Below, piece after piece: positions 17,253 to 24,980 of a stretch of 64,000 nt of DNA. This stretch comes from JAKIWV01 sp963773945 (GTDB lineage Archaea; Thermoplasmatota; Thermoplasmata; Lutacidiplasmatales; UBA184). The stretch's first letter is position 1. The number at the start of each line of letters is the position of its first letter. The stretch covers positions 1 to 64,000 of the forward strand of contig CAVZDD010000004.1 of assembly GCA_963773945.1 (NCBI GenBank), given 5' to 3'. Under the pieces are notes generated by a model. The model worked only from the letters and a program-made list of their open reading frames with translations, was not told the DNA's origin and made no database searches. The position numbers and the translations under genes were made by a program.

Positions 17253-18056
17253 CTACGCTCGCCCCGAGCTCATGCGGGTCACTTTCTCGGAGAGATCCCG
17301 GACCGCTTCGTTCAGTTCCGTAATCTCCCGGCGCGAGGGAAGGCCGGTCATCTTACTGAACACGGTCTCCTGGTCCTTCACGAGCTTCTGGCTGTCCAAG
17401 GACGCGTCGAGCGTCTTCCCGAACATCGTCACGAACGCCGGGCTCGTGAAGTAGATCTGTGTGAGCTTCTGGAACGAATCCGTGAACTCCTTGAGCGAGG
17501 ATTCCTGGACCCGGATGAGCTCCTCGACGCCCTGGCCCGGCTGCAGGGCCGTGAACAGGCGACGGAAGACGTCCGTGCCGAGTCCGGTCCAGAGCCTCTG
17601 GATCAGTTCCGTCGCTTCCCGGGTACGGTCCTCGTTCGTCGCCTGCTTCGGCAGGAAAGGCTTCACCCAGAGGTCGATGAGCTCCTTCTGGGGTCCCATG
17701 GTGGTGGTAAAGGCTTCCCGGACGCGCTCGCCGATCTCTTCCGCTCGGCGGTTCCATTCTTGGAAGCGCGCCTGCACCTCATCGGTTTCCTTTTCGCGGG
17801 AGGCCGGACGGGTGGCGTCGCGCAGCGACGCGGCCCAGGACTCGTAGTTCTTCTGTTGCTCATCGCCGAATCGTCGAAGGTACTCCGTGACCGTCTCGCC
17901 GGTCTGTTGGGCGAAGCGGGTCCAGAGTTCCAGACTCTCCTCGATGGGGTTCTGGGGCGCCGTCTTCGAACGGCCCCTGGGCGAGGCGCCCGAGGGTGGG
18001 ACTGCGTTCGACTTGGACGCGGCAGGGGACTTTGGGCTCTTTTTGTTTTGCGGCAT
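17253..18056 (-). CDS. phaE: PHA synthase subunit PhaE
   Basis: A 267-residue, largely helical protein with a basic Pro/Ser-rich N-terminus and then ESLELWTRFAQQTGETVTEY, a long amphipathic helical body, FTSPAFVTMFGKTLDASLDS and a final coiled coil ITELNEAVRDLSEKVTRM. These are features of the PhaE subunit of class III synthases, which binds and activates PhaC. It is directly upstream of phaC with a 31-bp gap and is preceded by an AAGGA ribosome binding site. The sequence is poorly conserved in this family, so the call rests partly on context. Confidence 0.82.
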   Translation of the reverse strand: MPQNKKSPKSPAASKSNAVPPSGASPRGRSKTAPQNPIEESLELWTRFAQQTGETVTEYLRRFGDEQQKNYESWAASLRDATRPASREKETDEVQARFQEWNRRAEEIGERVREAFTTTMGPQKELIDLWVKPFLPKQATNEDRTREATELIQRLWTGLGTDVFRRLFTALQPGQGVEELIRVQESSLKEFTDSFQKLTQIYFTSPAFVTMFGKTLDASLDSQKLVKDQETVFSKMTGLPSRREITELNEAVRDLSEKVTRMSSGRA

Positions 18057-18107
18057 ATTTTATCCTTGTTGTTTCGAATCGTTCGTGCTGAACTGAACCG
18101 GCGAGAT

Positions 18108-18428
18108 TCACGCCTTCGGTTCGGTCTCCTGGACGATGGCCTCGACCATGCCCGCGACCGTCTCCGTTCCCTTTGGCACGATGCCGAAGCCCGGGACGTT
18201 CTCGCGAATCCGGGCGAAAAACGCCAACTGTTTCTCGCCGAATCGAGAGATCGCCTGGGTCGAGATCGCGCTCTGCTCGAGGAGCTCGCGCTGGAAGTCA
18301 CGCGCCCAGTTCAGGTACGCGGAGAGTTCCGTCACATAGAGTTCGGTGGCGCGGTTGACCGCGTTCCCGACCTCGGTCCAGGCGTTGTTCGCGTTCGTCA
18401 GGTAGTTGCTGCTGCTGCTTTCGCTCAT
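18108..18428 (-). CDS. phasin-like granule protein
   Basis: A 106-residue helical protein (MSESSSSNYLTNANNAWTEV) with an amphipathic stretch WARDFQRELLEQSAISTQA and no membrane segment. Size, helical pattern and place between phaB and phaE fit a PhaP-like phasin that coats PHA granules. No catalytic motif is seen. Its ATG overlaps the stop of the preceding reductase gene by 4 bp, so the two are translationally coupled. Phasins diverge quickly, so family membership is inferred. Confidence 0.6.
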   Translation of the reverse strand: MSESSSSNYLTNANNAWTEVGNAVNRATELYVTELSAYLNWARDFQRELLEQSAISTQAISRFGEKQLAFFARIRENVPGFGIVPKGTETVAGMVEAIVQETEPKA

Positions 18429-19192
18429 AGATACATTCCTCCGTTCATGTTGAGAACCGTGCCCGTGATGTAATCGGCCTCGGGCGAAACCAGGTACACC
18501 ACGCTCATCGCCACCTCCCGGGGGGTGCCGAAGCGCTTCATGGGGATTTGATTGAGAATCTTCTGCTTGACGGGATCGGGAATCTTCTGCACCATGGGCG
18601 TATCGATGAACCCTGGCGCGATCACGTTGACCGTGGTCTTTTGCGCAGCGAGCTCCCGGGCGAGCGCTTTGGCGAAGCCGATCATTCCGCTCTTGCTCGC
18701 GGCGTAATTGACCTGCCCAATGTTTCCCATCTGTCCGACGAGGCTCGAGATGTTGATGATCCGGCCGTGGCCACTCGACGTAATCTCCTCGACGAAGGCT
18801 CGGCACACGTGAAAAACGCCCGACAGGTTCACGTCGATCACTTCGTCCCATTGCTCGTCCGTCATTCGGGAGAAGAGACTGTCCCGGTTGATTCCGGCGC
18901 AATTGATGAGCGTGTCGACGGTGCCGAACTTATCGTGGAGAAGGTCCCGCATCGCGACGACGCTCTTGACGTCCAATAGGTCGGCCTGTACCTCGATGCC
19001 CTGTCGACCGTTCTTGACCACCGCTTCGACCATCCGGTCCGCTTCCGTACGGTTCCGGAACCATTGGACCGCTACGTCCGCGCCTTGCTCCGCCAATGCT
19101 TCTACGATGCTGGTCCCGATTCCACCACTTCCCCCCGTGACGAGCGCTCGGCGACCGAGTACTCGACCCGTGGTCCCCTTGTCGGCGGTCAT
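18425..19192 (-). CDS. phaB: SDR acetoacetyl-CoA reductase (PhaB/FabG-like)
   Basis: A 255-residue short-chain dehydrogenase/reductase: NADP-binding TGGSGGIG near residue 20, CAGI after strand 4, active-site Ser in INISSLVGQMG, Tyr/Lys in YAASK, and PGFIDTPM. The closest functional match is 3-oxoacyl reductase; gene context makes acetoacetyl-CoA reduction to (R)-3-hydroxybutyryl-CoA the likely role, supplying PhaC. The start overlaps the end of the upstream AbrB-like gene by 4 bp and its stop overlaps the phasin-like gene, so three genes are coupled. Cytoplasmic. Confidence 0.9.
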   Translation of the reverse strand: MTADKGTTGRVLGRRALVTGGSGGIGTSIVEALAEQGADVAVQWFRNRTEADRMVEAVVKNGRQGIEVQADLLDVKSVVAMRDLLHDKFGTVDTLINCAGINRDSLFSRMTDEQWDEVIDVNLSGVFHVCRAFVEEITSSGHGRIINISSLVGQMGNIGQVNYAASKSGMIGFAKALARELAAQKTTVNVIAPGFIDTPMVQKIPDPVKQKILNQIPMKRFGTPREVAMSVVYLVSPEADYITGTVLNMNGGMYL

Positions 19193-19653
19193 GGACGCTT
19201 CTTCCCGGATGATCCCGCCGGCGGGGTGTCGGAATGGCGGCTACGATTCACTGGGTCTTCGGAATGTTCGTCGGACGACCCAGAGGGGCCGGCGGGTCGG
19301 TGGGAGGAGGCCTCACGGACCTGGTTCTTTACCCATCGATCGACTTCGGCCATCAGGTCGGGGGCCTGGCCCCCAAAGATGCCCTCCATGAACGATCGGG
19401 TCGCCTCCCACGGCGTCGCGTAGGTCTCCTGCAGGACTCGATAACGGTCGTAGGCCTGACGGATCTGCTCGCCCACGAGCCGGGTGAACTCCTCGGAGCC
19501 CGGCCACGGCGTCGCGGAGCTCGCCTCGGAAGTCCCGGGAAGGATGACCAGTACCTCGCGTCCCGAGAACTCCGAGAGCCCGCTCACTTGCCCGTTCGGG
19601 CTGACGCGACGCGTACCGATGATCTTGCCATCTGGACCGATATCGAGCCTCAT
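19189..19653 (-). CDS. AbrB/SpoVT-like protein heading the pha operon
   Basis: A 154-residue protein whose N-terminal 45 residues (MRLDIGPDGKIIGTRRVSPN, then EFSGREVLVILPG) resemble a swapped-hairpin AbrB/MazE domain; similar proteins precede phaEC in haloarchaea and regulate PHA synthesis (known context). The middle is helical (FTRLVGEQIRQAYDRYRVLQ) and the tail is polar and Ser-rich. The start is the ATG at 19653, not 19677, because the TATA box at 19687-19696 puts the transcript start near 19666. Whether it binds DNA or granules is inference. Confidence 0.6.
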   Translation of the reverse strand: MRLDIGPDGKIIGTRRVSPNGQVSGLSEFSGREVLVILPGTSEASSATPWPGSEEFTRLVGEQIRQAYDRYRVLQETYATPWEATRSFMEGIFGGQAPDLMAEVDRWVKNQVREASSHRPAGPSGSSDEHSEDPVNRSRHSDTPPAGSSGKKRP

Positions 19654-19686
19654 GATTTTGTGTGGTTGCCACAACATCCCACATTA

Positions 19687-19696
19687 TCTATAAAAG
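19687..19696 (-). promoter_or_regulatory. TATA box of the pha operon
   Basis: Minus-strand CTTTTATAGA in an AT-rich island within high-GC DNA, about 25 bp upstream of the predicted transcription start and about 38 bp upstream of the chosen ATG at 19653. Confidence 0.7.
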
Positions 19697-19868
19697 GATA
19701 TCCTAATTTCACCTTTACCCGGGGCCCCCTGCCGTCAATTTTCCTGGCGCGCGGAGAACCGTTCATCCAGGGGACGAGCCCTAACGGGTCGCGGCAGTTC
19801 TCGGTCGCCGGCCCGAACTTCTCTGAGCCGATCCTTCGGACGGATTCGGGGCCACCGCCGTTGCCCGT

Positions 19869-20873
19869 TCAGCGCGCTGGGACGGGGGCCTTCTCGGGAA
19901 CCGGTTCCGTAAGCCCGAGGCGGGCAAGGTCACGTTGCATCTCCTCGCGTTCTCCGGGTGTTAAGGGCAACAGCGGGGCGCGAACCGGCCCTCCGGCCAT
20001 CCCCATCAACTCCCCCCAGTACTTCGCCATCTGAACCGGCAAGGTGCCCCCGGTTCTCCCCGCCACTCGCCCCCACCATTTCCGAGACACGGCTTTGATC
20101 GGCCGGATCTTGGAGTAGAGGGGGAGCGCCTCATCCCAGCGACCCTTCGTCGCGAGGTCTATGAACTGAACATAGTGGTGGGAGGACTTAGTGTCGAATC
20201 GCCAATCGCTCGTGTTCGCGAACATCACCTGTTGGTGGATCCCGTAGGGCTCCCCGACGAAGAAGATCTCCTCGTCCGGCATACTCACGACCGCCTTCGC
20301 GCCGGCCTCGAGGTGGGTGTCGATGGAAAGCTGGAGGTTGAAACTCGCCTCCTTGATGGCAATCAGCGTCTCCAAATCGGCCATCCTCGACATCGCCTTC
20401 GCCGAGAGGACGATCCCGAACTGCGGAGAGTTGTAGAACGCGAGGCCGATATCGACTCGCTCGGCGACGCGCGTTACCCAATCGAGGACTTGCTCTTCGG
20501 TCTTCGTCACCAGGTACGGCGAAGCGAGAATGACGAAGTCGAATCCAAGTTCTTGGGCCCGGTGGGCCATGGCGACGACGTCTTTGAGAGAGGTGTCGGT
20601 GACCTGGAACGCGACGAGGGCCCGACCATGGACCAGACGGGGAGCGAGCTCCATGAGACGGTATCGTTCGTCCCGGGTCAGGCTCCAGAACTCCCCCATG
20701 TTCCACGAGAAGCCCAGCCCGCGGGTCCCGAGGCGGAGGACGTGTTCGATGTTGGCGGCGAGTCCCTTCTCGTCGAGCTCGTCCTCCGGAGTGAACGGCG
20801 TGATCATCGTTGTCCATTGACCCACGAGCTTCTCCCGGGCCCATGCCTTCGCGTCGGATCTCGTGTAATTCAT
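19869..20873 (-). CDS. DapA/NAL-family aldolase
   Basis: A 334-residue class I aldolase of the dihydrodipicolinate synthase/N-acetylneuraminate lyase family: N-terminal TTMITPFTPEDELDEKGLAA, the catalytic Tyr region LAFYNSP and Schiff-base Lys in LIAIKEAS. About 40 residues longer than DapA, with a divergent C-terminal half (SMPDEEIFFVGEPYGIHQQV). It closes the mfnB/TusA-like operon, 38 bp downstream. Lysine synthesis is possible, but context and divergence suggest another pyruvate-dependent aldol reaction, perhaps sugar-acid breakdown. Confidence 0.85.
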   Translation of the reverse strand: MNYTRSDAKAWAREKLVGQWTTMITPFTPEDELDEKGLAANIEHVLRLGTRGLGFSWNMGEFWSLTRDERYRLMELAPRLVHGRALVAFQVTDTSLKDVVAMAHRAQELGFDFVILASPYLVTKTEEQVLDWVTRVAERVDIGLAFYNSPQFGIVLSAKAMSRMADLETLIAIKEASFNLQLSIDTHLEAGAKAVVSMPDEEIFFVGEPYGIHQQVMFANTSDWRFDTKSSHHYVQFIDLATKGRWDEALPLYSKIRPIKAVSRKWWGRVAGRTGGTLPVQMAKYWGELMGMAGGPVRAPLLPLTPGEREEMQRDLARLGLTEPVPEKAPVPAR

Positions 20874-20911
20874 CCGTGCTCTCCCTCTGGTCTCGCGTTC
20901 GTACCGCGGAA

Positions 20912-21196
20912 TCAGGGTGAATCGATCCCGGCTCGGGGGCCCGGCGACTCGGCAGAACGGTCCCCTTTCGCGATGACCAATTCGAACACGTCCTCCCGGC
21001 GCCGCTCAATCACTATCCGGTGCCCTTTTCGATCCGCCCAAGCGCGGACGTCGATCCGATTCGGTACTTCATTCACCAAGACCCGGGCCAGGCTGCCTGG
21101 CGGAAGCCCGGAGAAAGTCGCTTCGAGCCGAGCAATTGCACCCTTGCAGGTTAGAAGAGTACTGTCGATGGTCAGCGCCACGGCGGGGTCGTTCAC
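20912..21196 (-). CDS. TusA/SirA-like small protein with altered CPxP motif
   Basis: A 94-residue protein beginning with GTG at 21196, overlapping the mfnB stop by 4 bp. ALTIDSTLLTCKGAIARLEA and VLVNEVPNRIDVRAWADRKG plus HRIVIERRREDVFELVIAKG follow the TusA-fold pattern (sulfur-carrier or redox proteins). The conserved Cys is present, but the Pro residues of CPxP are replaced (CKGA), so classical sulfur transfer is uncertain. The tail after residue 80 is low complexity. Coupling to mfnB suggests a shared pathway. Confidence 0.6.
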   Translation of the reverse strand: MNDPAVALTIDSTLLTCKGAIARLEATFSGLPPGSLARVLVNEVPNRIDVRAWADRKGHRIVIERRREDVFELVIAKGDRSAESPGPRAGIDSP

Positions 21197-21957
21197 GTTC
21201 CAACCCGCACGCCCGGAGCCTCGACCTCGGCAAACACATCGATCCTCCCTGACAGCCGTTGCCGAAGCTCTTCCCGAAATTCCGCGACCGCGGAAGCAAC
21301 GACATTTCCCCCCTCTCGGTCGCCGCGGGTACAAACGGCCCCCCGGACTCCCACGATGTCCGGGTTGATTCGAACGAGGGTGTGAAGGTTCGTTAGCTTG
21401 AGAGTGCCCGAGAGGGCGGTACTCATTCCGGCCTCTTTCGCCTCCAAGACGAGCTCCCGCAGGCGAGGTTCGCTGAGGAAATCGAAGAGGTTTCGACCGT
21501 CCTTGACGAGCGTGTCGATGAGCATTCCGTCGCTATGGCTCTCCTTTCCGAGCCTCACGACCAGGGTGGGATCAATCCCGTGATAGAGGGGGCTATCGGC
21601 GAACGTTGCGGCGATCAGCTTGGTGTCGAATCCCTCGAGGGCACTACGACTCTCTCGGAGGATCCGGAGGGCCGTTTCGTAGTCGCTCTCGACAAACCCG
21701 ACTTTTACGGAGGTCGCGCCCAACGCCGCCGCGCCGTAGACCGCCATGGCCACCGTCCCCGCCTGATTCGGTACGACCCCGAGCGTGACGCTTACATGCA
21801 TCGGCTTGGGGAAGGCGTTCCGAACCTCTCGAATCACCGGAGGAAAGTTCGACCCGACCATCATTTCTCGCAGGTTCTTCACGTCCACAATGTCGGCGCC
21901 GCCGTTGACCGCCTCGGAAGCCTCTCCAAGATTCTGGACACTGACCATTAGCATCAT
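21193..21957 (-). CDS. mfnB: (5-formylfuran-3-yl)methyl phosphate synthase
   Basis: A 254-residue TIM-barrel protein of the MfnB (former DUF556) family: LMVSVQNLGEASEAVNGGAD, VDVKNLREMMVGSNFP, SVTLGVVPNQAGTVA, VKVGF, then DTLVKDGRNLFDFLS and VGVRGAVCTRGDREGG. The Lys of VDVK and of VKVGF are the active-site type lysines. The known enzyme condenses two glyceraldehyde-3-phosphates to the furan of methanofuran. In a genome stretch with no methanogenesis genes it may supply methanofuran for C1 metabolism. A TATA-like GTGATAACG about 25 bp upstream implies a leaderless mRNA. Confidence 0.9.
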   Translation of the reverse strand: MMLMVSVQNLGEASEAVNGGADIVDVKNLREMMVGSNFPPVIREVRNAFPKPMHVSVTLGVVPNQAGTVAMAVYGAAALGATSVKVGFVESDYETALRILRESRSALEGFDTKLIAATFADSPLYHGIDPTLVVRLGKESHSDGMLIDTLVKDGRNLFDFLSEPRLRELVLEAKEAGMSTALSGTLKLTNLHTLVRINPDIVGVRGAVCTRGDREGGNVVASAVAEFREELRQRLSGRIDVFAEVEAPGVRVGT

Positions 21958-22034
21958 GGCACGCCTAACTCAGGACGGACGTTATCACAGGGAGAGGGGG
22001 AAAGCTTGCCTGTCAATCTGACTTGACGGGGGGA

Positions 22035-22099
22035 CTAGTATGGGCTAGCGGCGGTATAACCGACCTTGTCGGTGAACATGACGCCCCTAAAGCCGGGAC
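22035..22099 (-). pseudogene. relic of a class III cyclase N-terminus
   Basis: A short minus-strand reading, GVMFTDKVGYTA followed by a stop, matches the first conserved block of the cyclases at 7746 and 12367 (MFTDMVGxTAL) with one substitution next to the metal-binding Asp. Nothing downstream matches. It is a leftover fragment of a third cyclase gene of this type. Confidence 0.45.
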
Positions 22100-22202
22100 G
22101 ATGAGAATCCGAACCCCCCGGTCGTTGCCCCCTCCGCCGGGGCGGGTCACCGCCGATTGCCCATAGGGACCCGCGTCCAACGCGGGTTCGAGGCGTACTG
22201 TC

Positions 22203-22373
22203 TCAGGCCGTGACCCGTCCGGCCCTTCCGGCCCGGGGCGTCCCGGACTCTGTGCGAGGGTCGTAGTACCCCAAGAGTCTCGCGACCGTCCAACGGAGGT
22301 CTTCGGGATAGTACTCGCGGGCAAAGAATTCCCTGGTTCCGCTGCCTTCCGAATCTGCCCCCTTCTCACTCAT
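22203..22373 (-). CDS. small hypothetical protein
   Basis: A 56-residue polar protein (MSEKGADSEGSGTREFFARE, then YYPEDLRWTVARLLGYYDPR). The ATG at 22373 has a Shine-Dalgarno GGAGGGG six bases upstream, better than the upstream start at 22397. No known family recognised. The 257 bases to its right (22374-22630) show no gene or clear signal. Confidence 0.4.
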   Translation of the reverse strand: MSEKGADSEGSGTREFFAREYYPEDLRWTVARLLGYYDPRTESGTPRAGRAGRVTA

Positions 22374-22630
22374 GTTGCTCCCCTCCGGTGTTTCCACCCG
22401 TAGAGAGACAGGAGGAGTAGGGAGTCAACCCCGTCGCAAGCACTAAGGCGGCCATCGGTACGCAATCGGTCCCGAGGACAGTTTTCCGCAAACACTCGAC
22501 GGAAGTCGGAACTTCATGGTGGGGCCCGGAACCCGCCTAGCTCACTCGCGCGTGTCTCGGATGGCCATTCACTCGCACTCCGCGTCCGGGCCACCGCGTC
22601 CCGATTCCGCCTCTTAGGGTACCCGTCACT

Positions 22631-23761
22631 TCACGTCCCATTGGCAACGCTCACGGAGTGGATGCCCGGGAACTGATACGGCACCTGCCTCCACATCTGC
22701 CCGGCGTCCGGACTGACGAAGAGCTGCCCCGTCGTCGTGCCGACGTAGATCCCCGCCGGGTCCCGGTTGTCCGTGGCGATCCCTTCGCGCTGCACGCCGA
22801 AGTGGCCCGGGAAAGCCTTCGGAGAGAGGAGCCGGCGCCATCGGCGGTTCTTGTCGTTCCACTCGTGGACCTGGAAGTGTCCCTCGTCGGTTACCCGGGC
22901 CTCCCCACCGAGCCGGACGAAATAGGCCCGTCCGGCCGCGGACGGAGGGGAGGCCACTCCGAACCCGAAGTCGTCGCCCAGCGATCGCCCGATTCGGACC
23001 CACTTTTCCATCCGGTCGTGCGAGACATACATCCCGCCGTGATCCTGCCGATAGAAGGTGTCCGGGTTCGCTGCGTCGGCGACCACGTGATGGACGCATT
23101 GCCCGGTTTCCGGGTGCTTGTCCGGCAGGAACGGGGCCACGACCCCCCGGTTGGTCGGCATCCAGCTCTGCCCCCGGTCTTCCGAGCGGAAGGTTCCAAC
23201 GGCGGACAACCCGATATACAGTCGCCGGGGTTCCCGCGGGTCCAGCAGGATCGTGTGCAAGCAGGCGCCCCCGGCCCCGGGGGCCCAATCCTTCCTCGCG
23301 GGGTGGGTGTTGATGGCGTCGATGGATTCCCAACTGGAACCCAAATCCGAGGAGCGGAAGATCATGTGCGGATCAACCCCCAGGTAGAGGGTATCGGGTT
23401 CGCGCGGGAGCCCCGGCTCGAGATGCCAGAGGTTCACCACCGGATAGACGGGGGCGGGCGTGTCCGGATTCCCGTCGAACCGAGGCGGCCTCGTCTTGGT
23501 CGAGGCCATCATCGGGGTTCCGATTTCGGACCACTTCTTCCCGTAATCGTGGGAACGATAGAGGACCGGCCCCCAGAACGTGGAATTGACGCAGGCGTAC
23601 ACGTCCCCGGGATGCCGCGGGTCCGCCACGACGTGATAGACCTCGTTCCCCGCGTGGGCGACGGGCCCTACGTTCCACTTCTTGCGGTGGGTGTCTCCCT
23701 CGAGAATGTAGGTCCCCTTTCGTGTGCCGACCAAGATTCGGATCCGATTGCTTCTCTCCAT
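22631..23761 (-). CDS. BNR/sialidase-like beta-propeller protein
   Basis: A 376-residue protein made of repeated Asp-box-like units: SHDYGKKWSEIG, SSDLGSSWESI, SEDRGQSWMPTNRG, SHDRMEKWVRIG and SPDAGQMWRQVP, each consistent with the S-x-D-x-G-x-x-W pattern of BNR/VPS10/exo-sialidase propellers. The N-terminus RILVGTRKGTYILEGD starts blade 1. There is no signal peptide, so it is probably cytoplasmic. Sialidase catalytic Arg residues cannot be assigned, and most such archaeal proteins are of unknown function. The start is taken at 23761 (MERSN), though a GTG at 23782 is possible. Confidence 0.85.
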   Translation of the reverse strand: MERSNRIRILVGTRKGTYILEGDTHRKKWNVGPVAHAGNEVYHVVADPRHPGDVYACVNSTFWGPVLYRSHDYGKKWSEIGTPMMASTKTRPPRFDGNPDTPAPVYPVVNLWHLEPGLPREPDTLYLGVDPHMIFRSSDLGSSWESIDAINTHPARKDWAPGAGGACLHTILLDPREPRRLYIGLSAVGTFRSEDRGQSWMPTNRGVVAPFLPDKHPETGQCVHHVVADAANPDTFYRQDHGGMYVSHDRMEKWVRIGRSLGDDFGFGVASPPSAAGRAYFVRLGGEARVTDEGHFQVHEWNDKNRRWRRLLSPKAFPGHFGVQREGIATDNRDPAGIYVGTTTGQLFVSPDAGQMWRQVPYQFPGIHSVSVANGT

Positions 23762-24002
23762 GTTCCGGTGCTTCTCACCCACCCGCTCTCGAATGGAGGA
23801 TGTCCATAGTGCGGGGAGCTGCCAATGCGGCGACCCTGCCTTCCCGGCGGGCGCTGCAGACCATCGGTCGCTCCCCTCCTAGGAGGGAGCAGTATCGGCT
23901 GTAGACAATATGAGTCGGTAGGGGAGTGAAAGTATACCTCGGCTCCCGAACGGGAAGGGTCCGTGCCGATCCGCCGAACCGGCCAGTCGACCGAACCCTC
24001 GT

Positions 24003-24764
24003 TCACGAAGGGCGGGGGACAAACGCGACGTGGGGGGGGCCGGCGTGGAGATCCTCGGTGACCACGTAGCTCGAAAAGGAGGGTCGGACCCCGCGGATGA
24101 TGAGCCCCACGTCGTCCCGATGGAGCTCGAACTCGGTGTCGACCATTCTTCGTACGCCGGCGGCACATCCCAGGTCGGGGCCGAGGAGGCCGATGCCAAG
24201 ATTGTCCATCATCCGCACGCGTTTGATCCCTTGGAAAAACAGTCGTGTGGCGATCTCTGAGCCCATCAGGGTGTCAAAGACTTCGAACGCGGTGTACTCC
24301 AAGAACGATTTCTTGCGACTCCCCTGGACCGCCTTCTCGGCCGCCACCATTTTTGCGGTTGCGATGGCCCGGGCTTTCGGGCTCGAGATGTTCATGTTCA
24401 CCACATACGGCGATCCCTCATCCTCCCCGACGTAGTCGGTGATCCGGACCCGGCTGTCGAATCGTCGGCGCGTGACGAAGCGCGAGAGGCGTGCACGAAA
24501 GTCGTGCGGGGAATCGCGAGACGGAAGCATGGCGATAATCCCCCGGGAATGGTAGAGGACGTTGAGGAACGTAGGAAACAACAGGAGGTCCAAGTCCTCG
24601 GTGCCCACGGTCTCGTCGATGCGGTAGAGTGCATACTTGCCGCGGACGAAACCTCCGCCCAGGAGCCGGTCGAAGTCGGCCATCCCGGTGGAGTAGCGAC
24701 CTTCCGGGTCGGGGATCGGTTTCCAGTCGTTTGCTTTTCGGGTGGCCTTCGCGGGTCCCGGCAT
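24003..24764 (-). CDS. KaiC/GvpD-like RecA-fold protein lacking the P-loop
   Basis: A 253-residue protein that starts like a KaiC-family ATPase (RYSTGMADFDRLLGGGFVRG, residues about 20-40), but where GSxGxGKS is expected it has ALYRIDETVGTEDLDLL. Later KaiC-like strands are kept (RGIIAMLPSRDSP, FLEYTAFEVFDTLMG, VVTEDLH). ATP binding through a Walker A motif is therefore unlikely; it may be a regulatory or scaffold paralogue. The ATG at 24764 (MPGPAKATRK) precedes the conserved part by about 20 residues; the longer frame upstream is not supported. The 241 bases upstream of the propeller gene (23762-24002) and the 216 bases 24765-24980 hold nothing I recognise. Confidence 0.65.
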   Translation of the reverse strand: MPGPAKATRKANDWKPIPDPEGRYSTGMADFDRLLGGGFVRGKYALYRIDETVGTEDLDLLLFPTFLNVLYHSRGIIAMLPSRDSPHDFRARLSRFVTRRRFDSRVRITDYVGEDEGSPYVVNMNISSPKARAIATAKMVAAEKAVQGSRKKSFLEYTAFEVFDTLMGSEIATRLFFQGIKRVRMMDNLGIGLLGPDLGCAAGVRRMVDTEFELHRDDVGLIIRGVRPSFSSYVVTEDLHAGPPHVAFVPRPS

Positions 24765-24980
24765 GCGTGGAGAATGGTCGAAAGGGGTTCTTAGAATGAT
24801 GGCCGTCGACACGCGATTTTCTGACGGTAAATGCGCTCCATTTCCCGGTACAAATTGGGCGGAAGCCCGTGCACGCGCCGTATTTTCCGGGCGTCGGATG
24901 GGCGGAACCGGTATTTGGTCCGTGCCGGGGGGTCGGCCCACCGGGAGCGGGTCAGTACGTTCCGGCCGACCGAGGAATGC

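Noticed and set aside
17091..18473. A 460-codon plus-strand frame opposite phaE and the phasin-like gene
   Set aside because: Antisense to a well-ordered pha operon with coupled starts; the composition is Arg/Leu-rich without any motif.
22658..23809. A 383-codon plus-strand frame opposite the BNR propeller gene
   Set aside because: The minus strand shows repeated Asp boxes; the plus frame has none and is a shadow.
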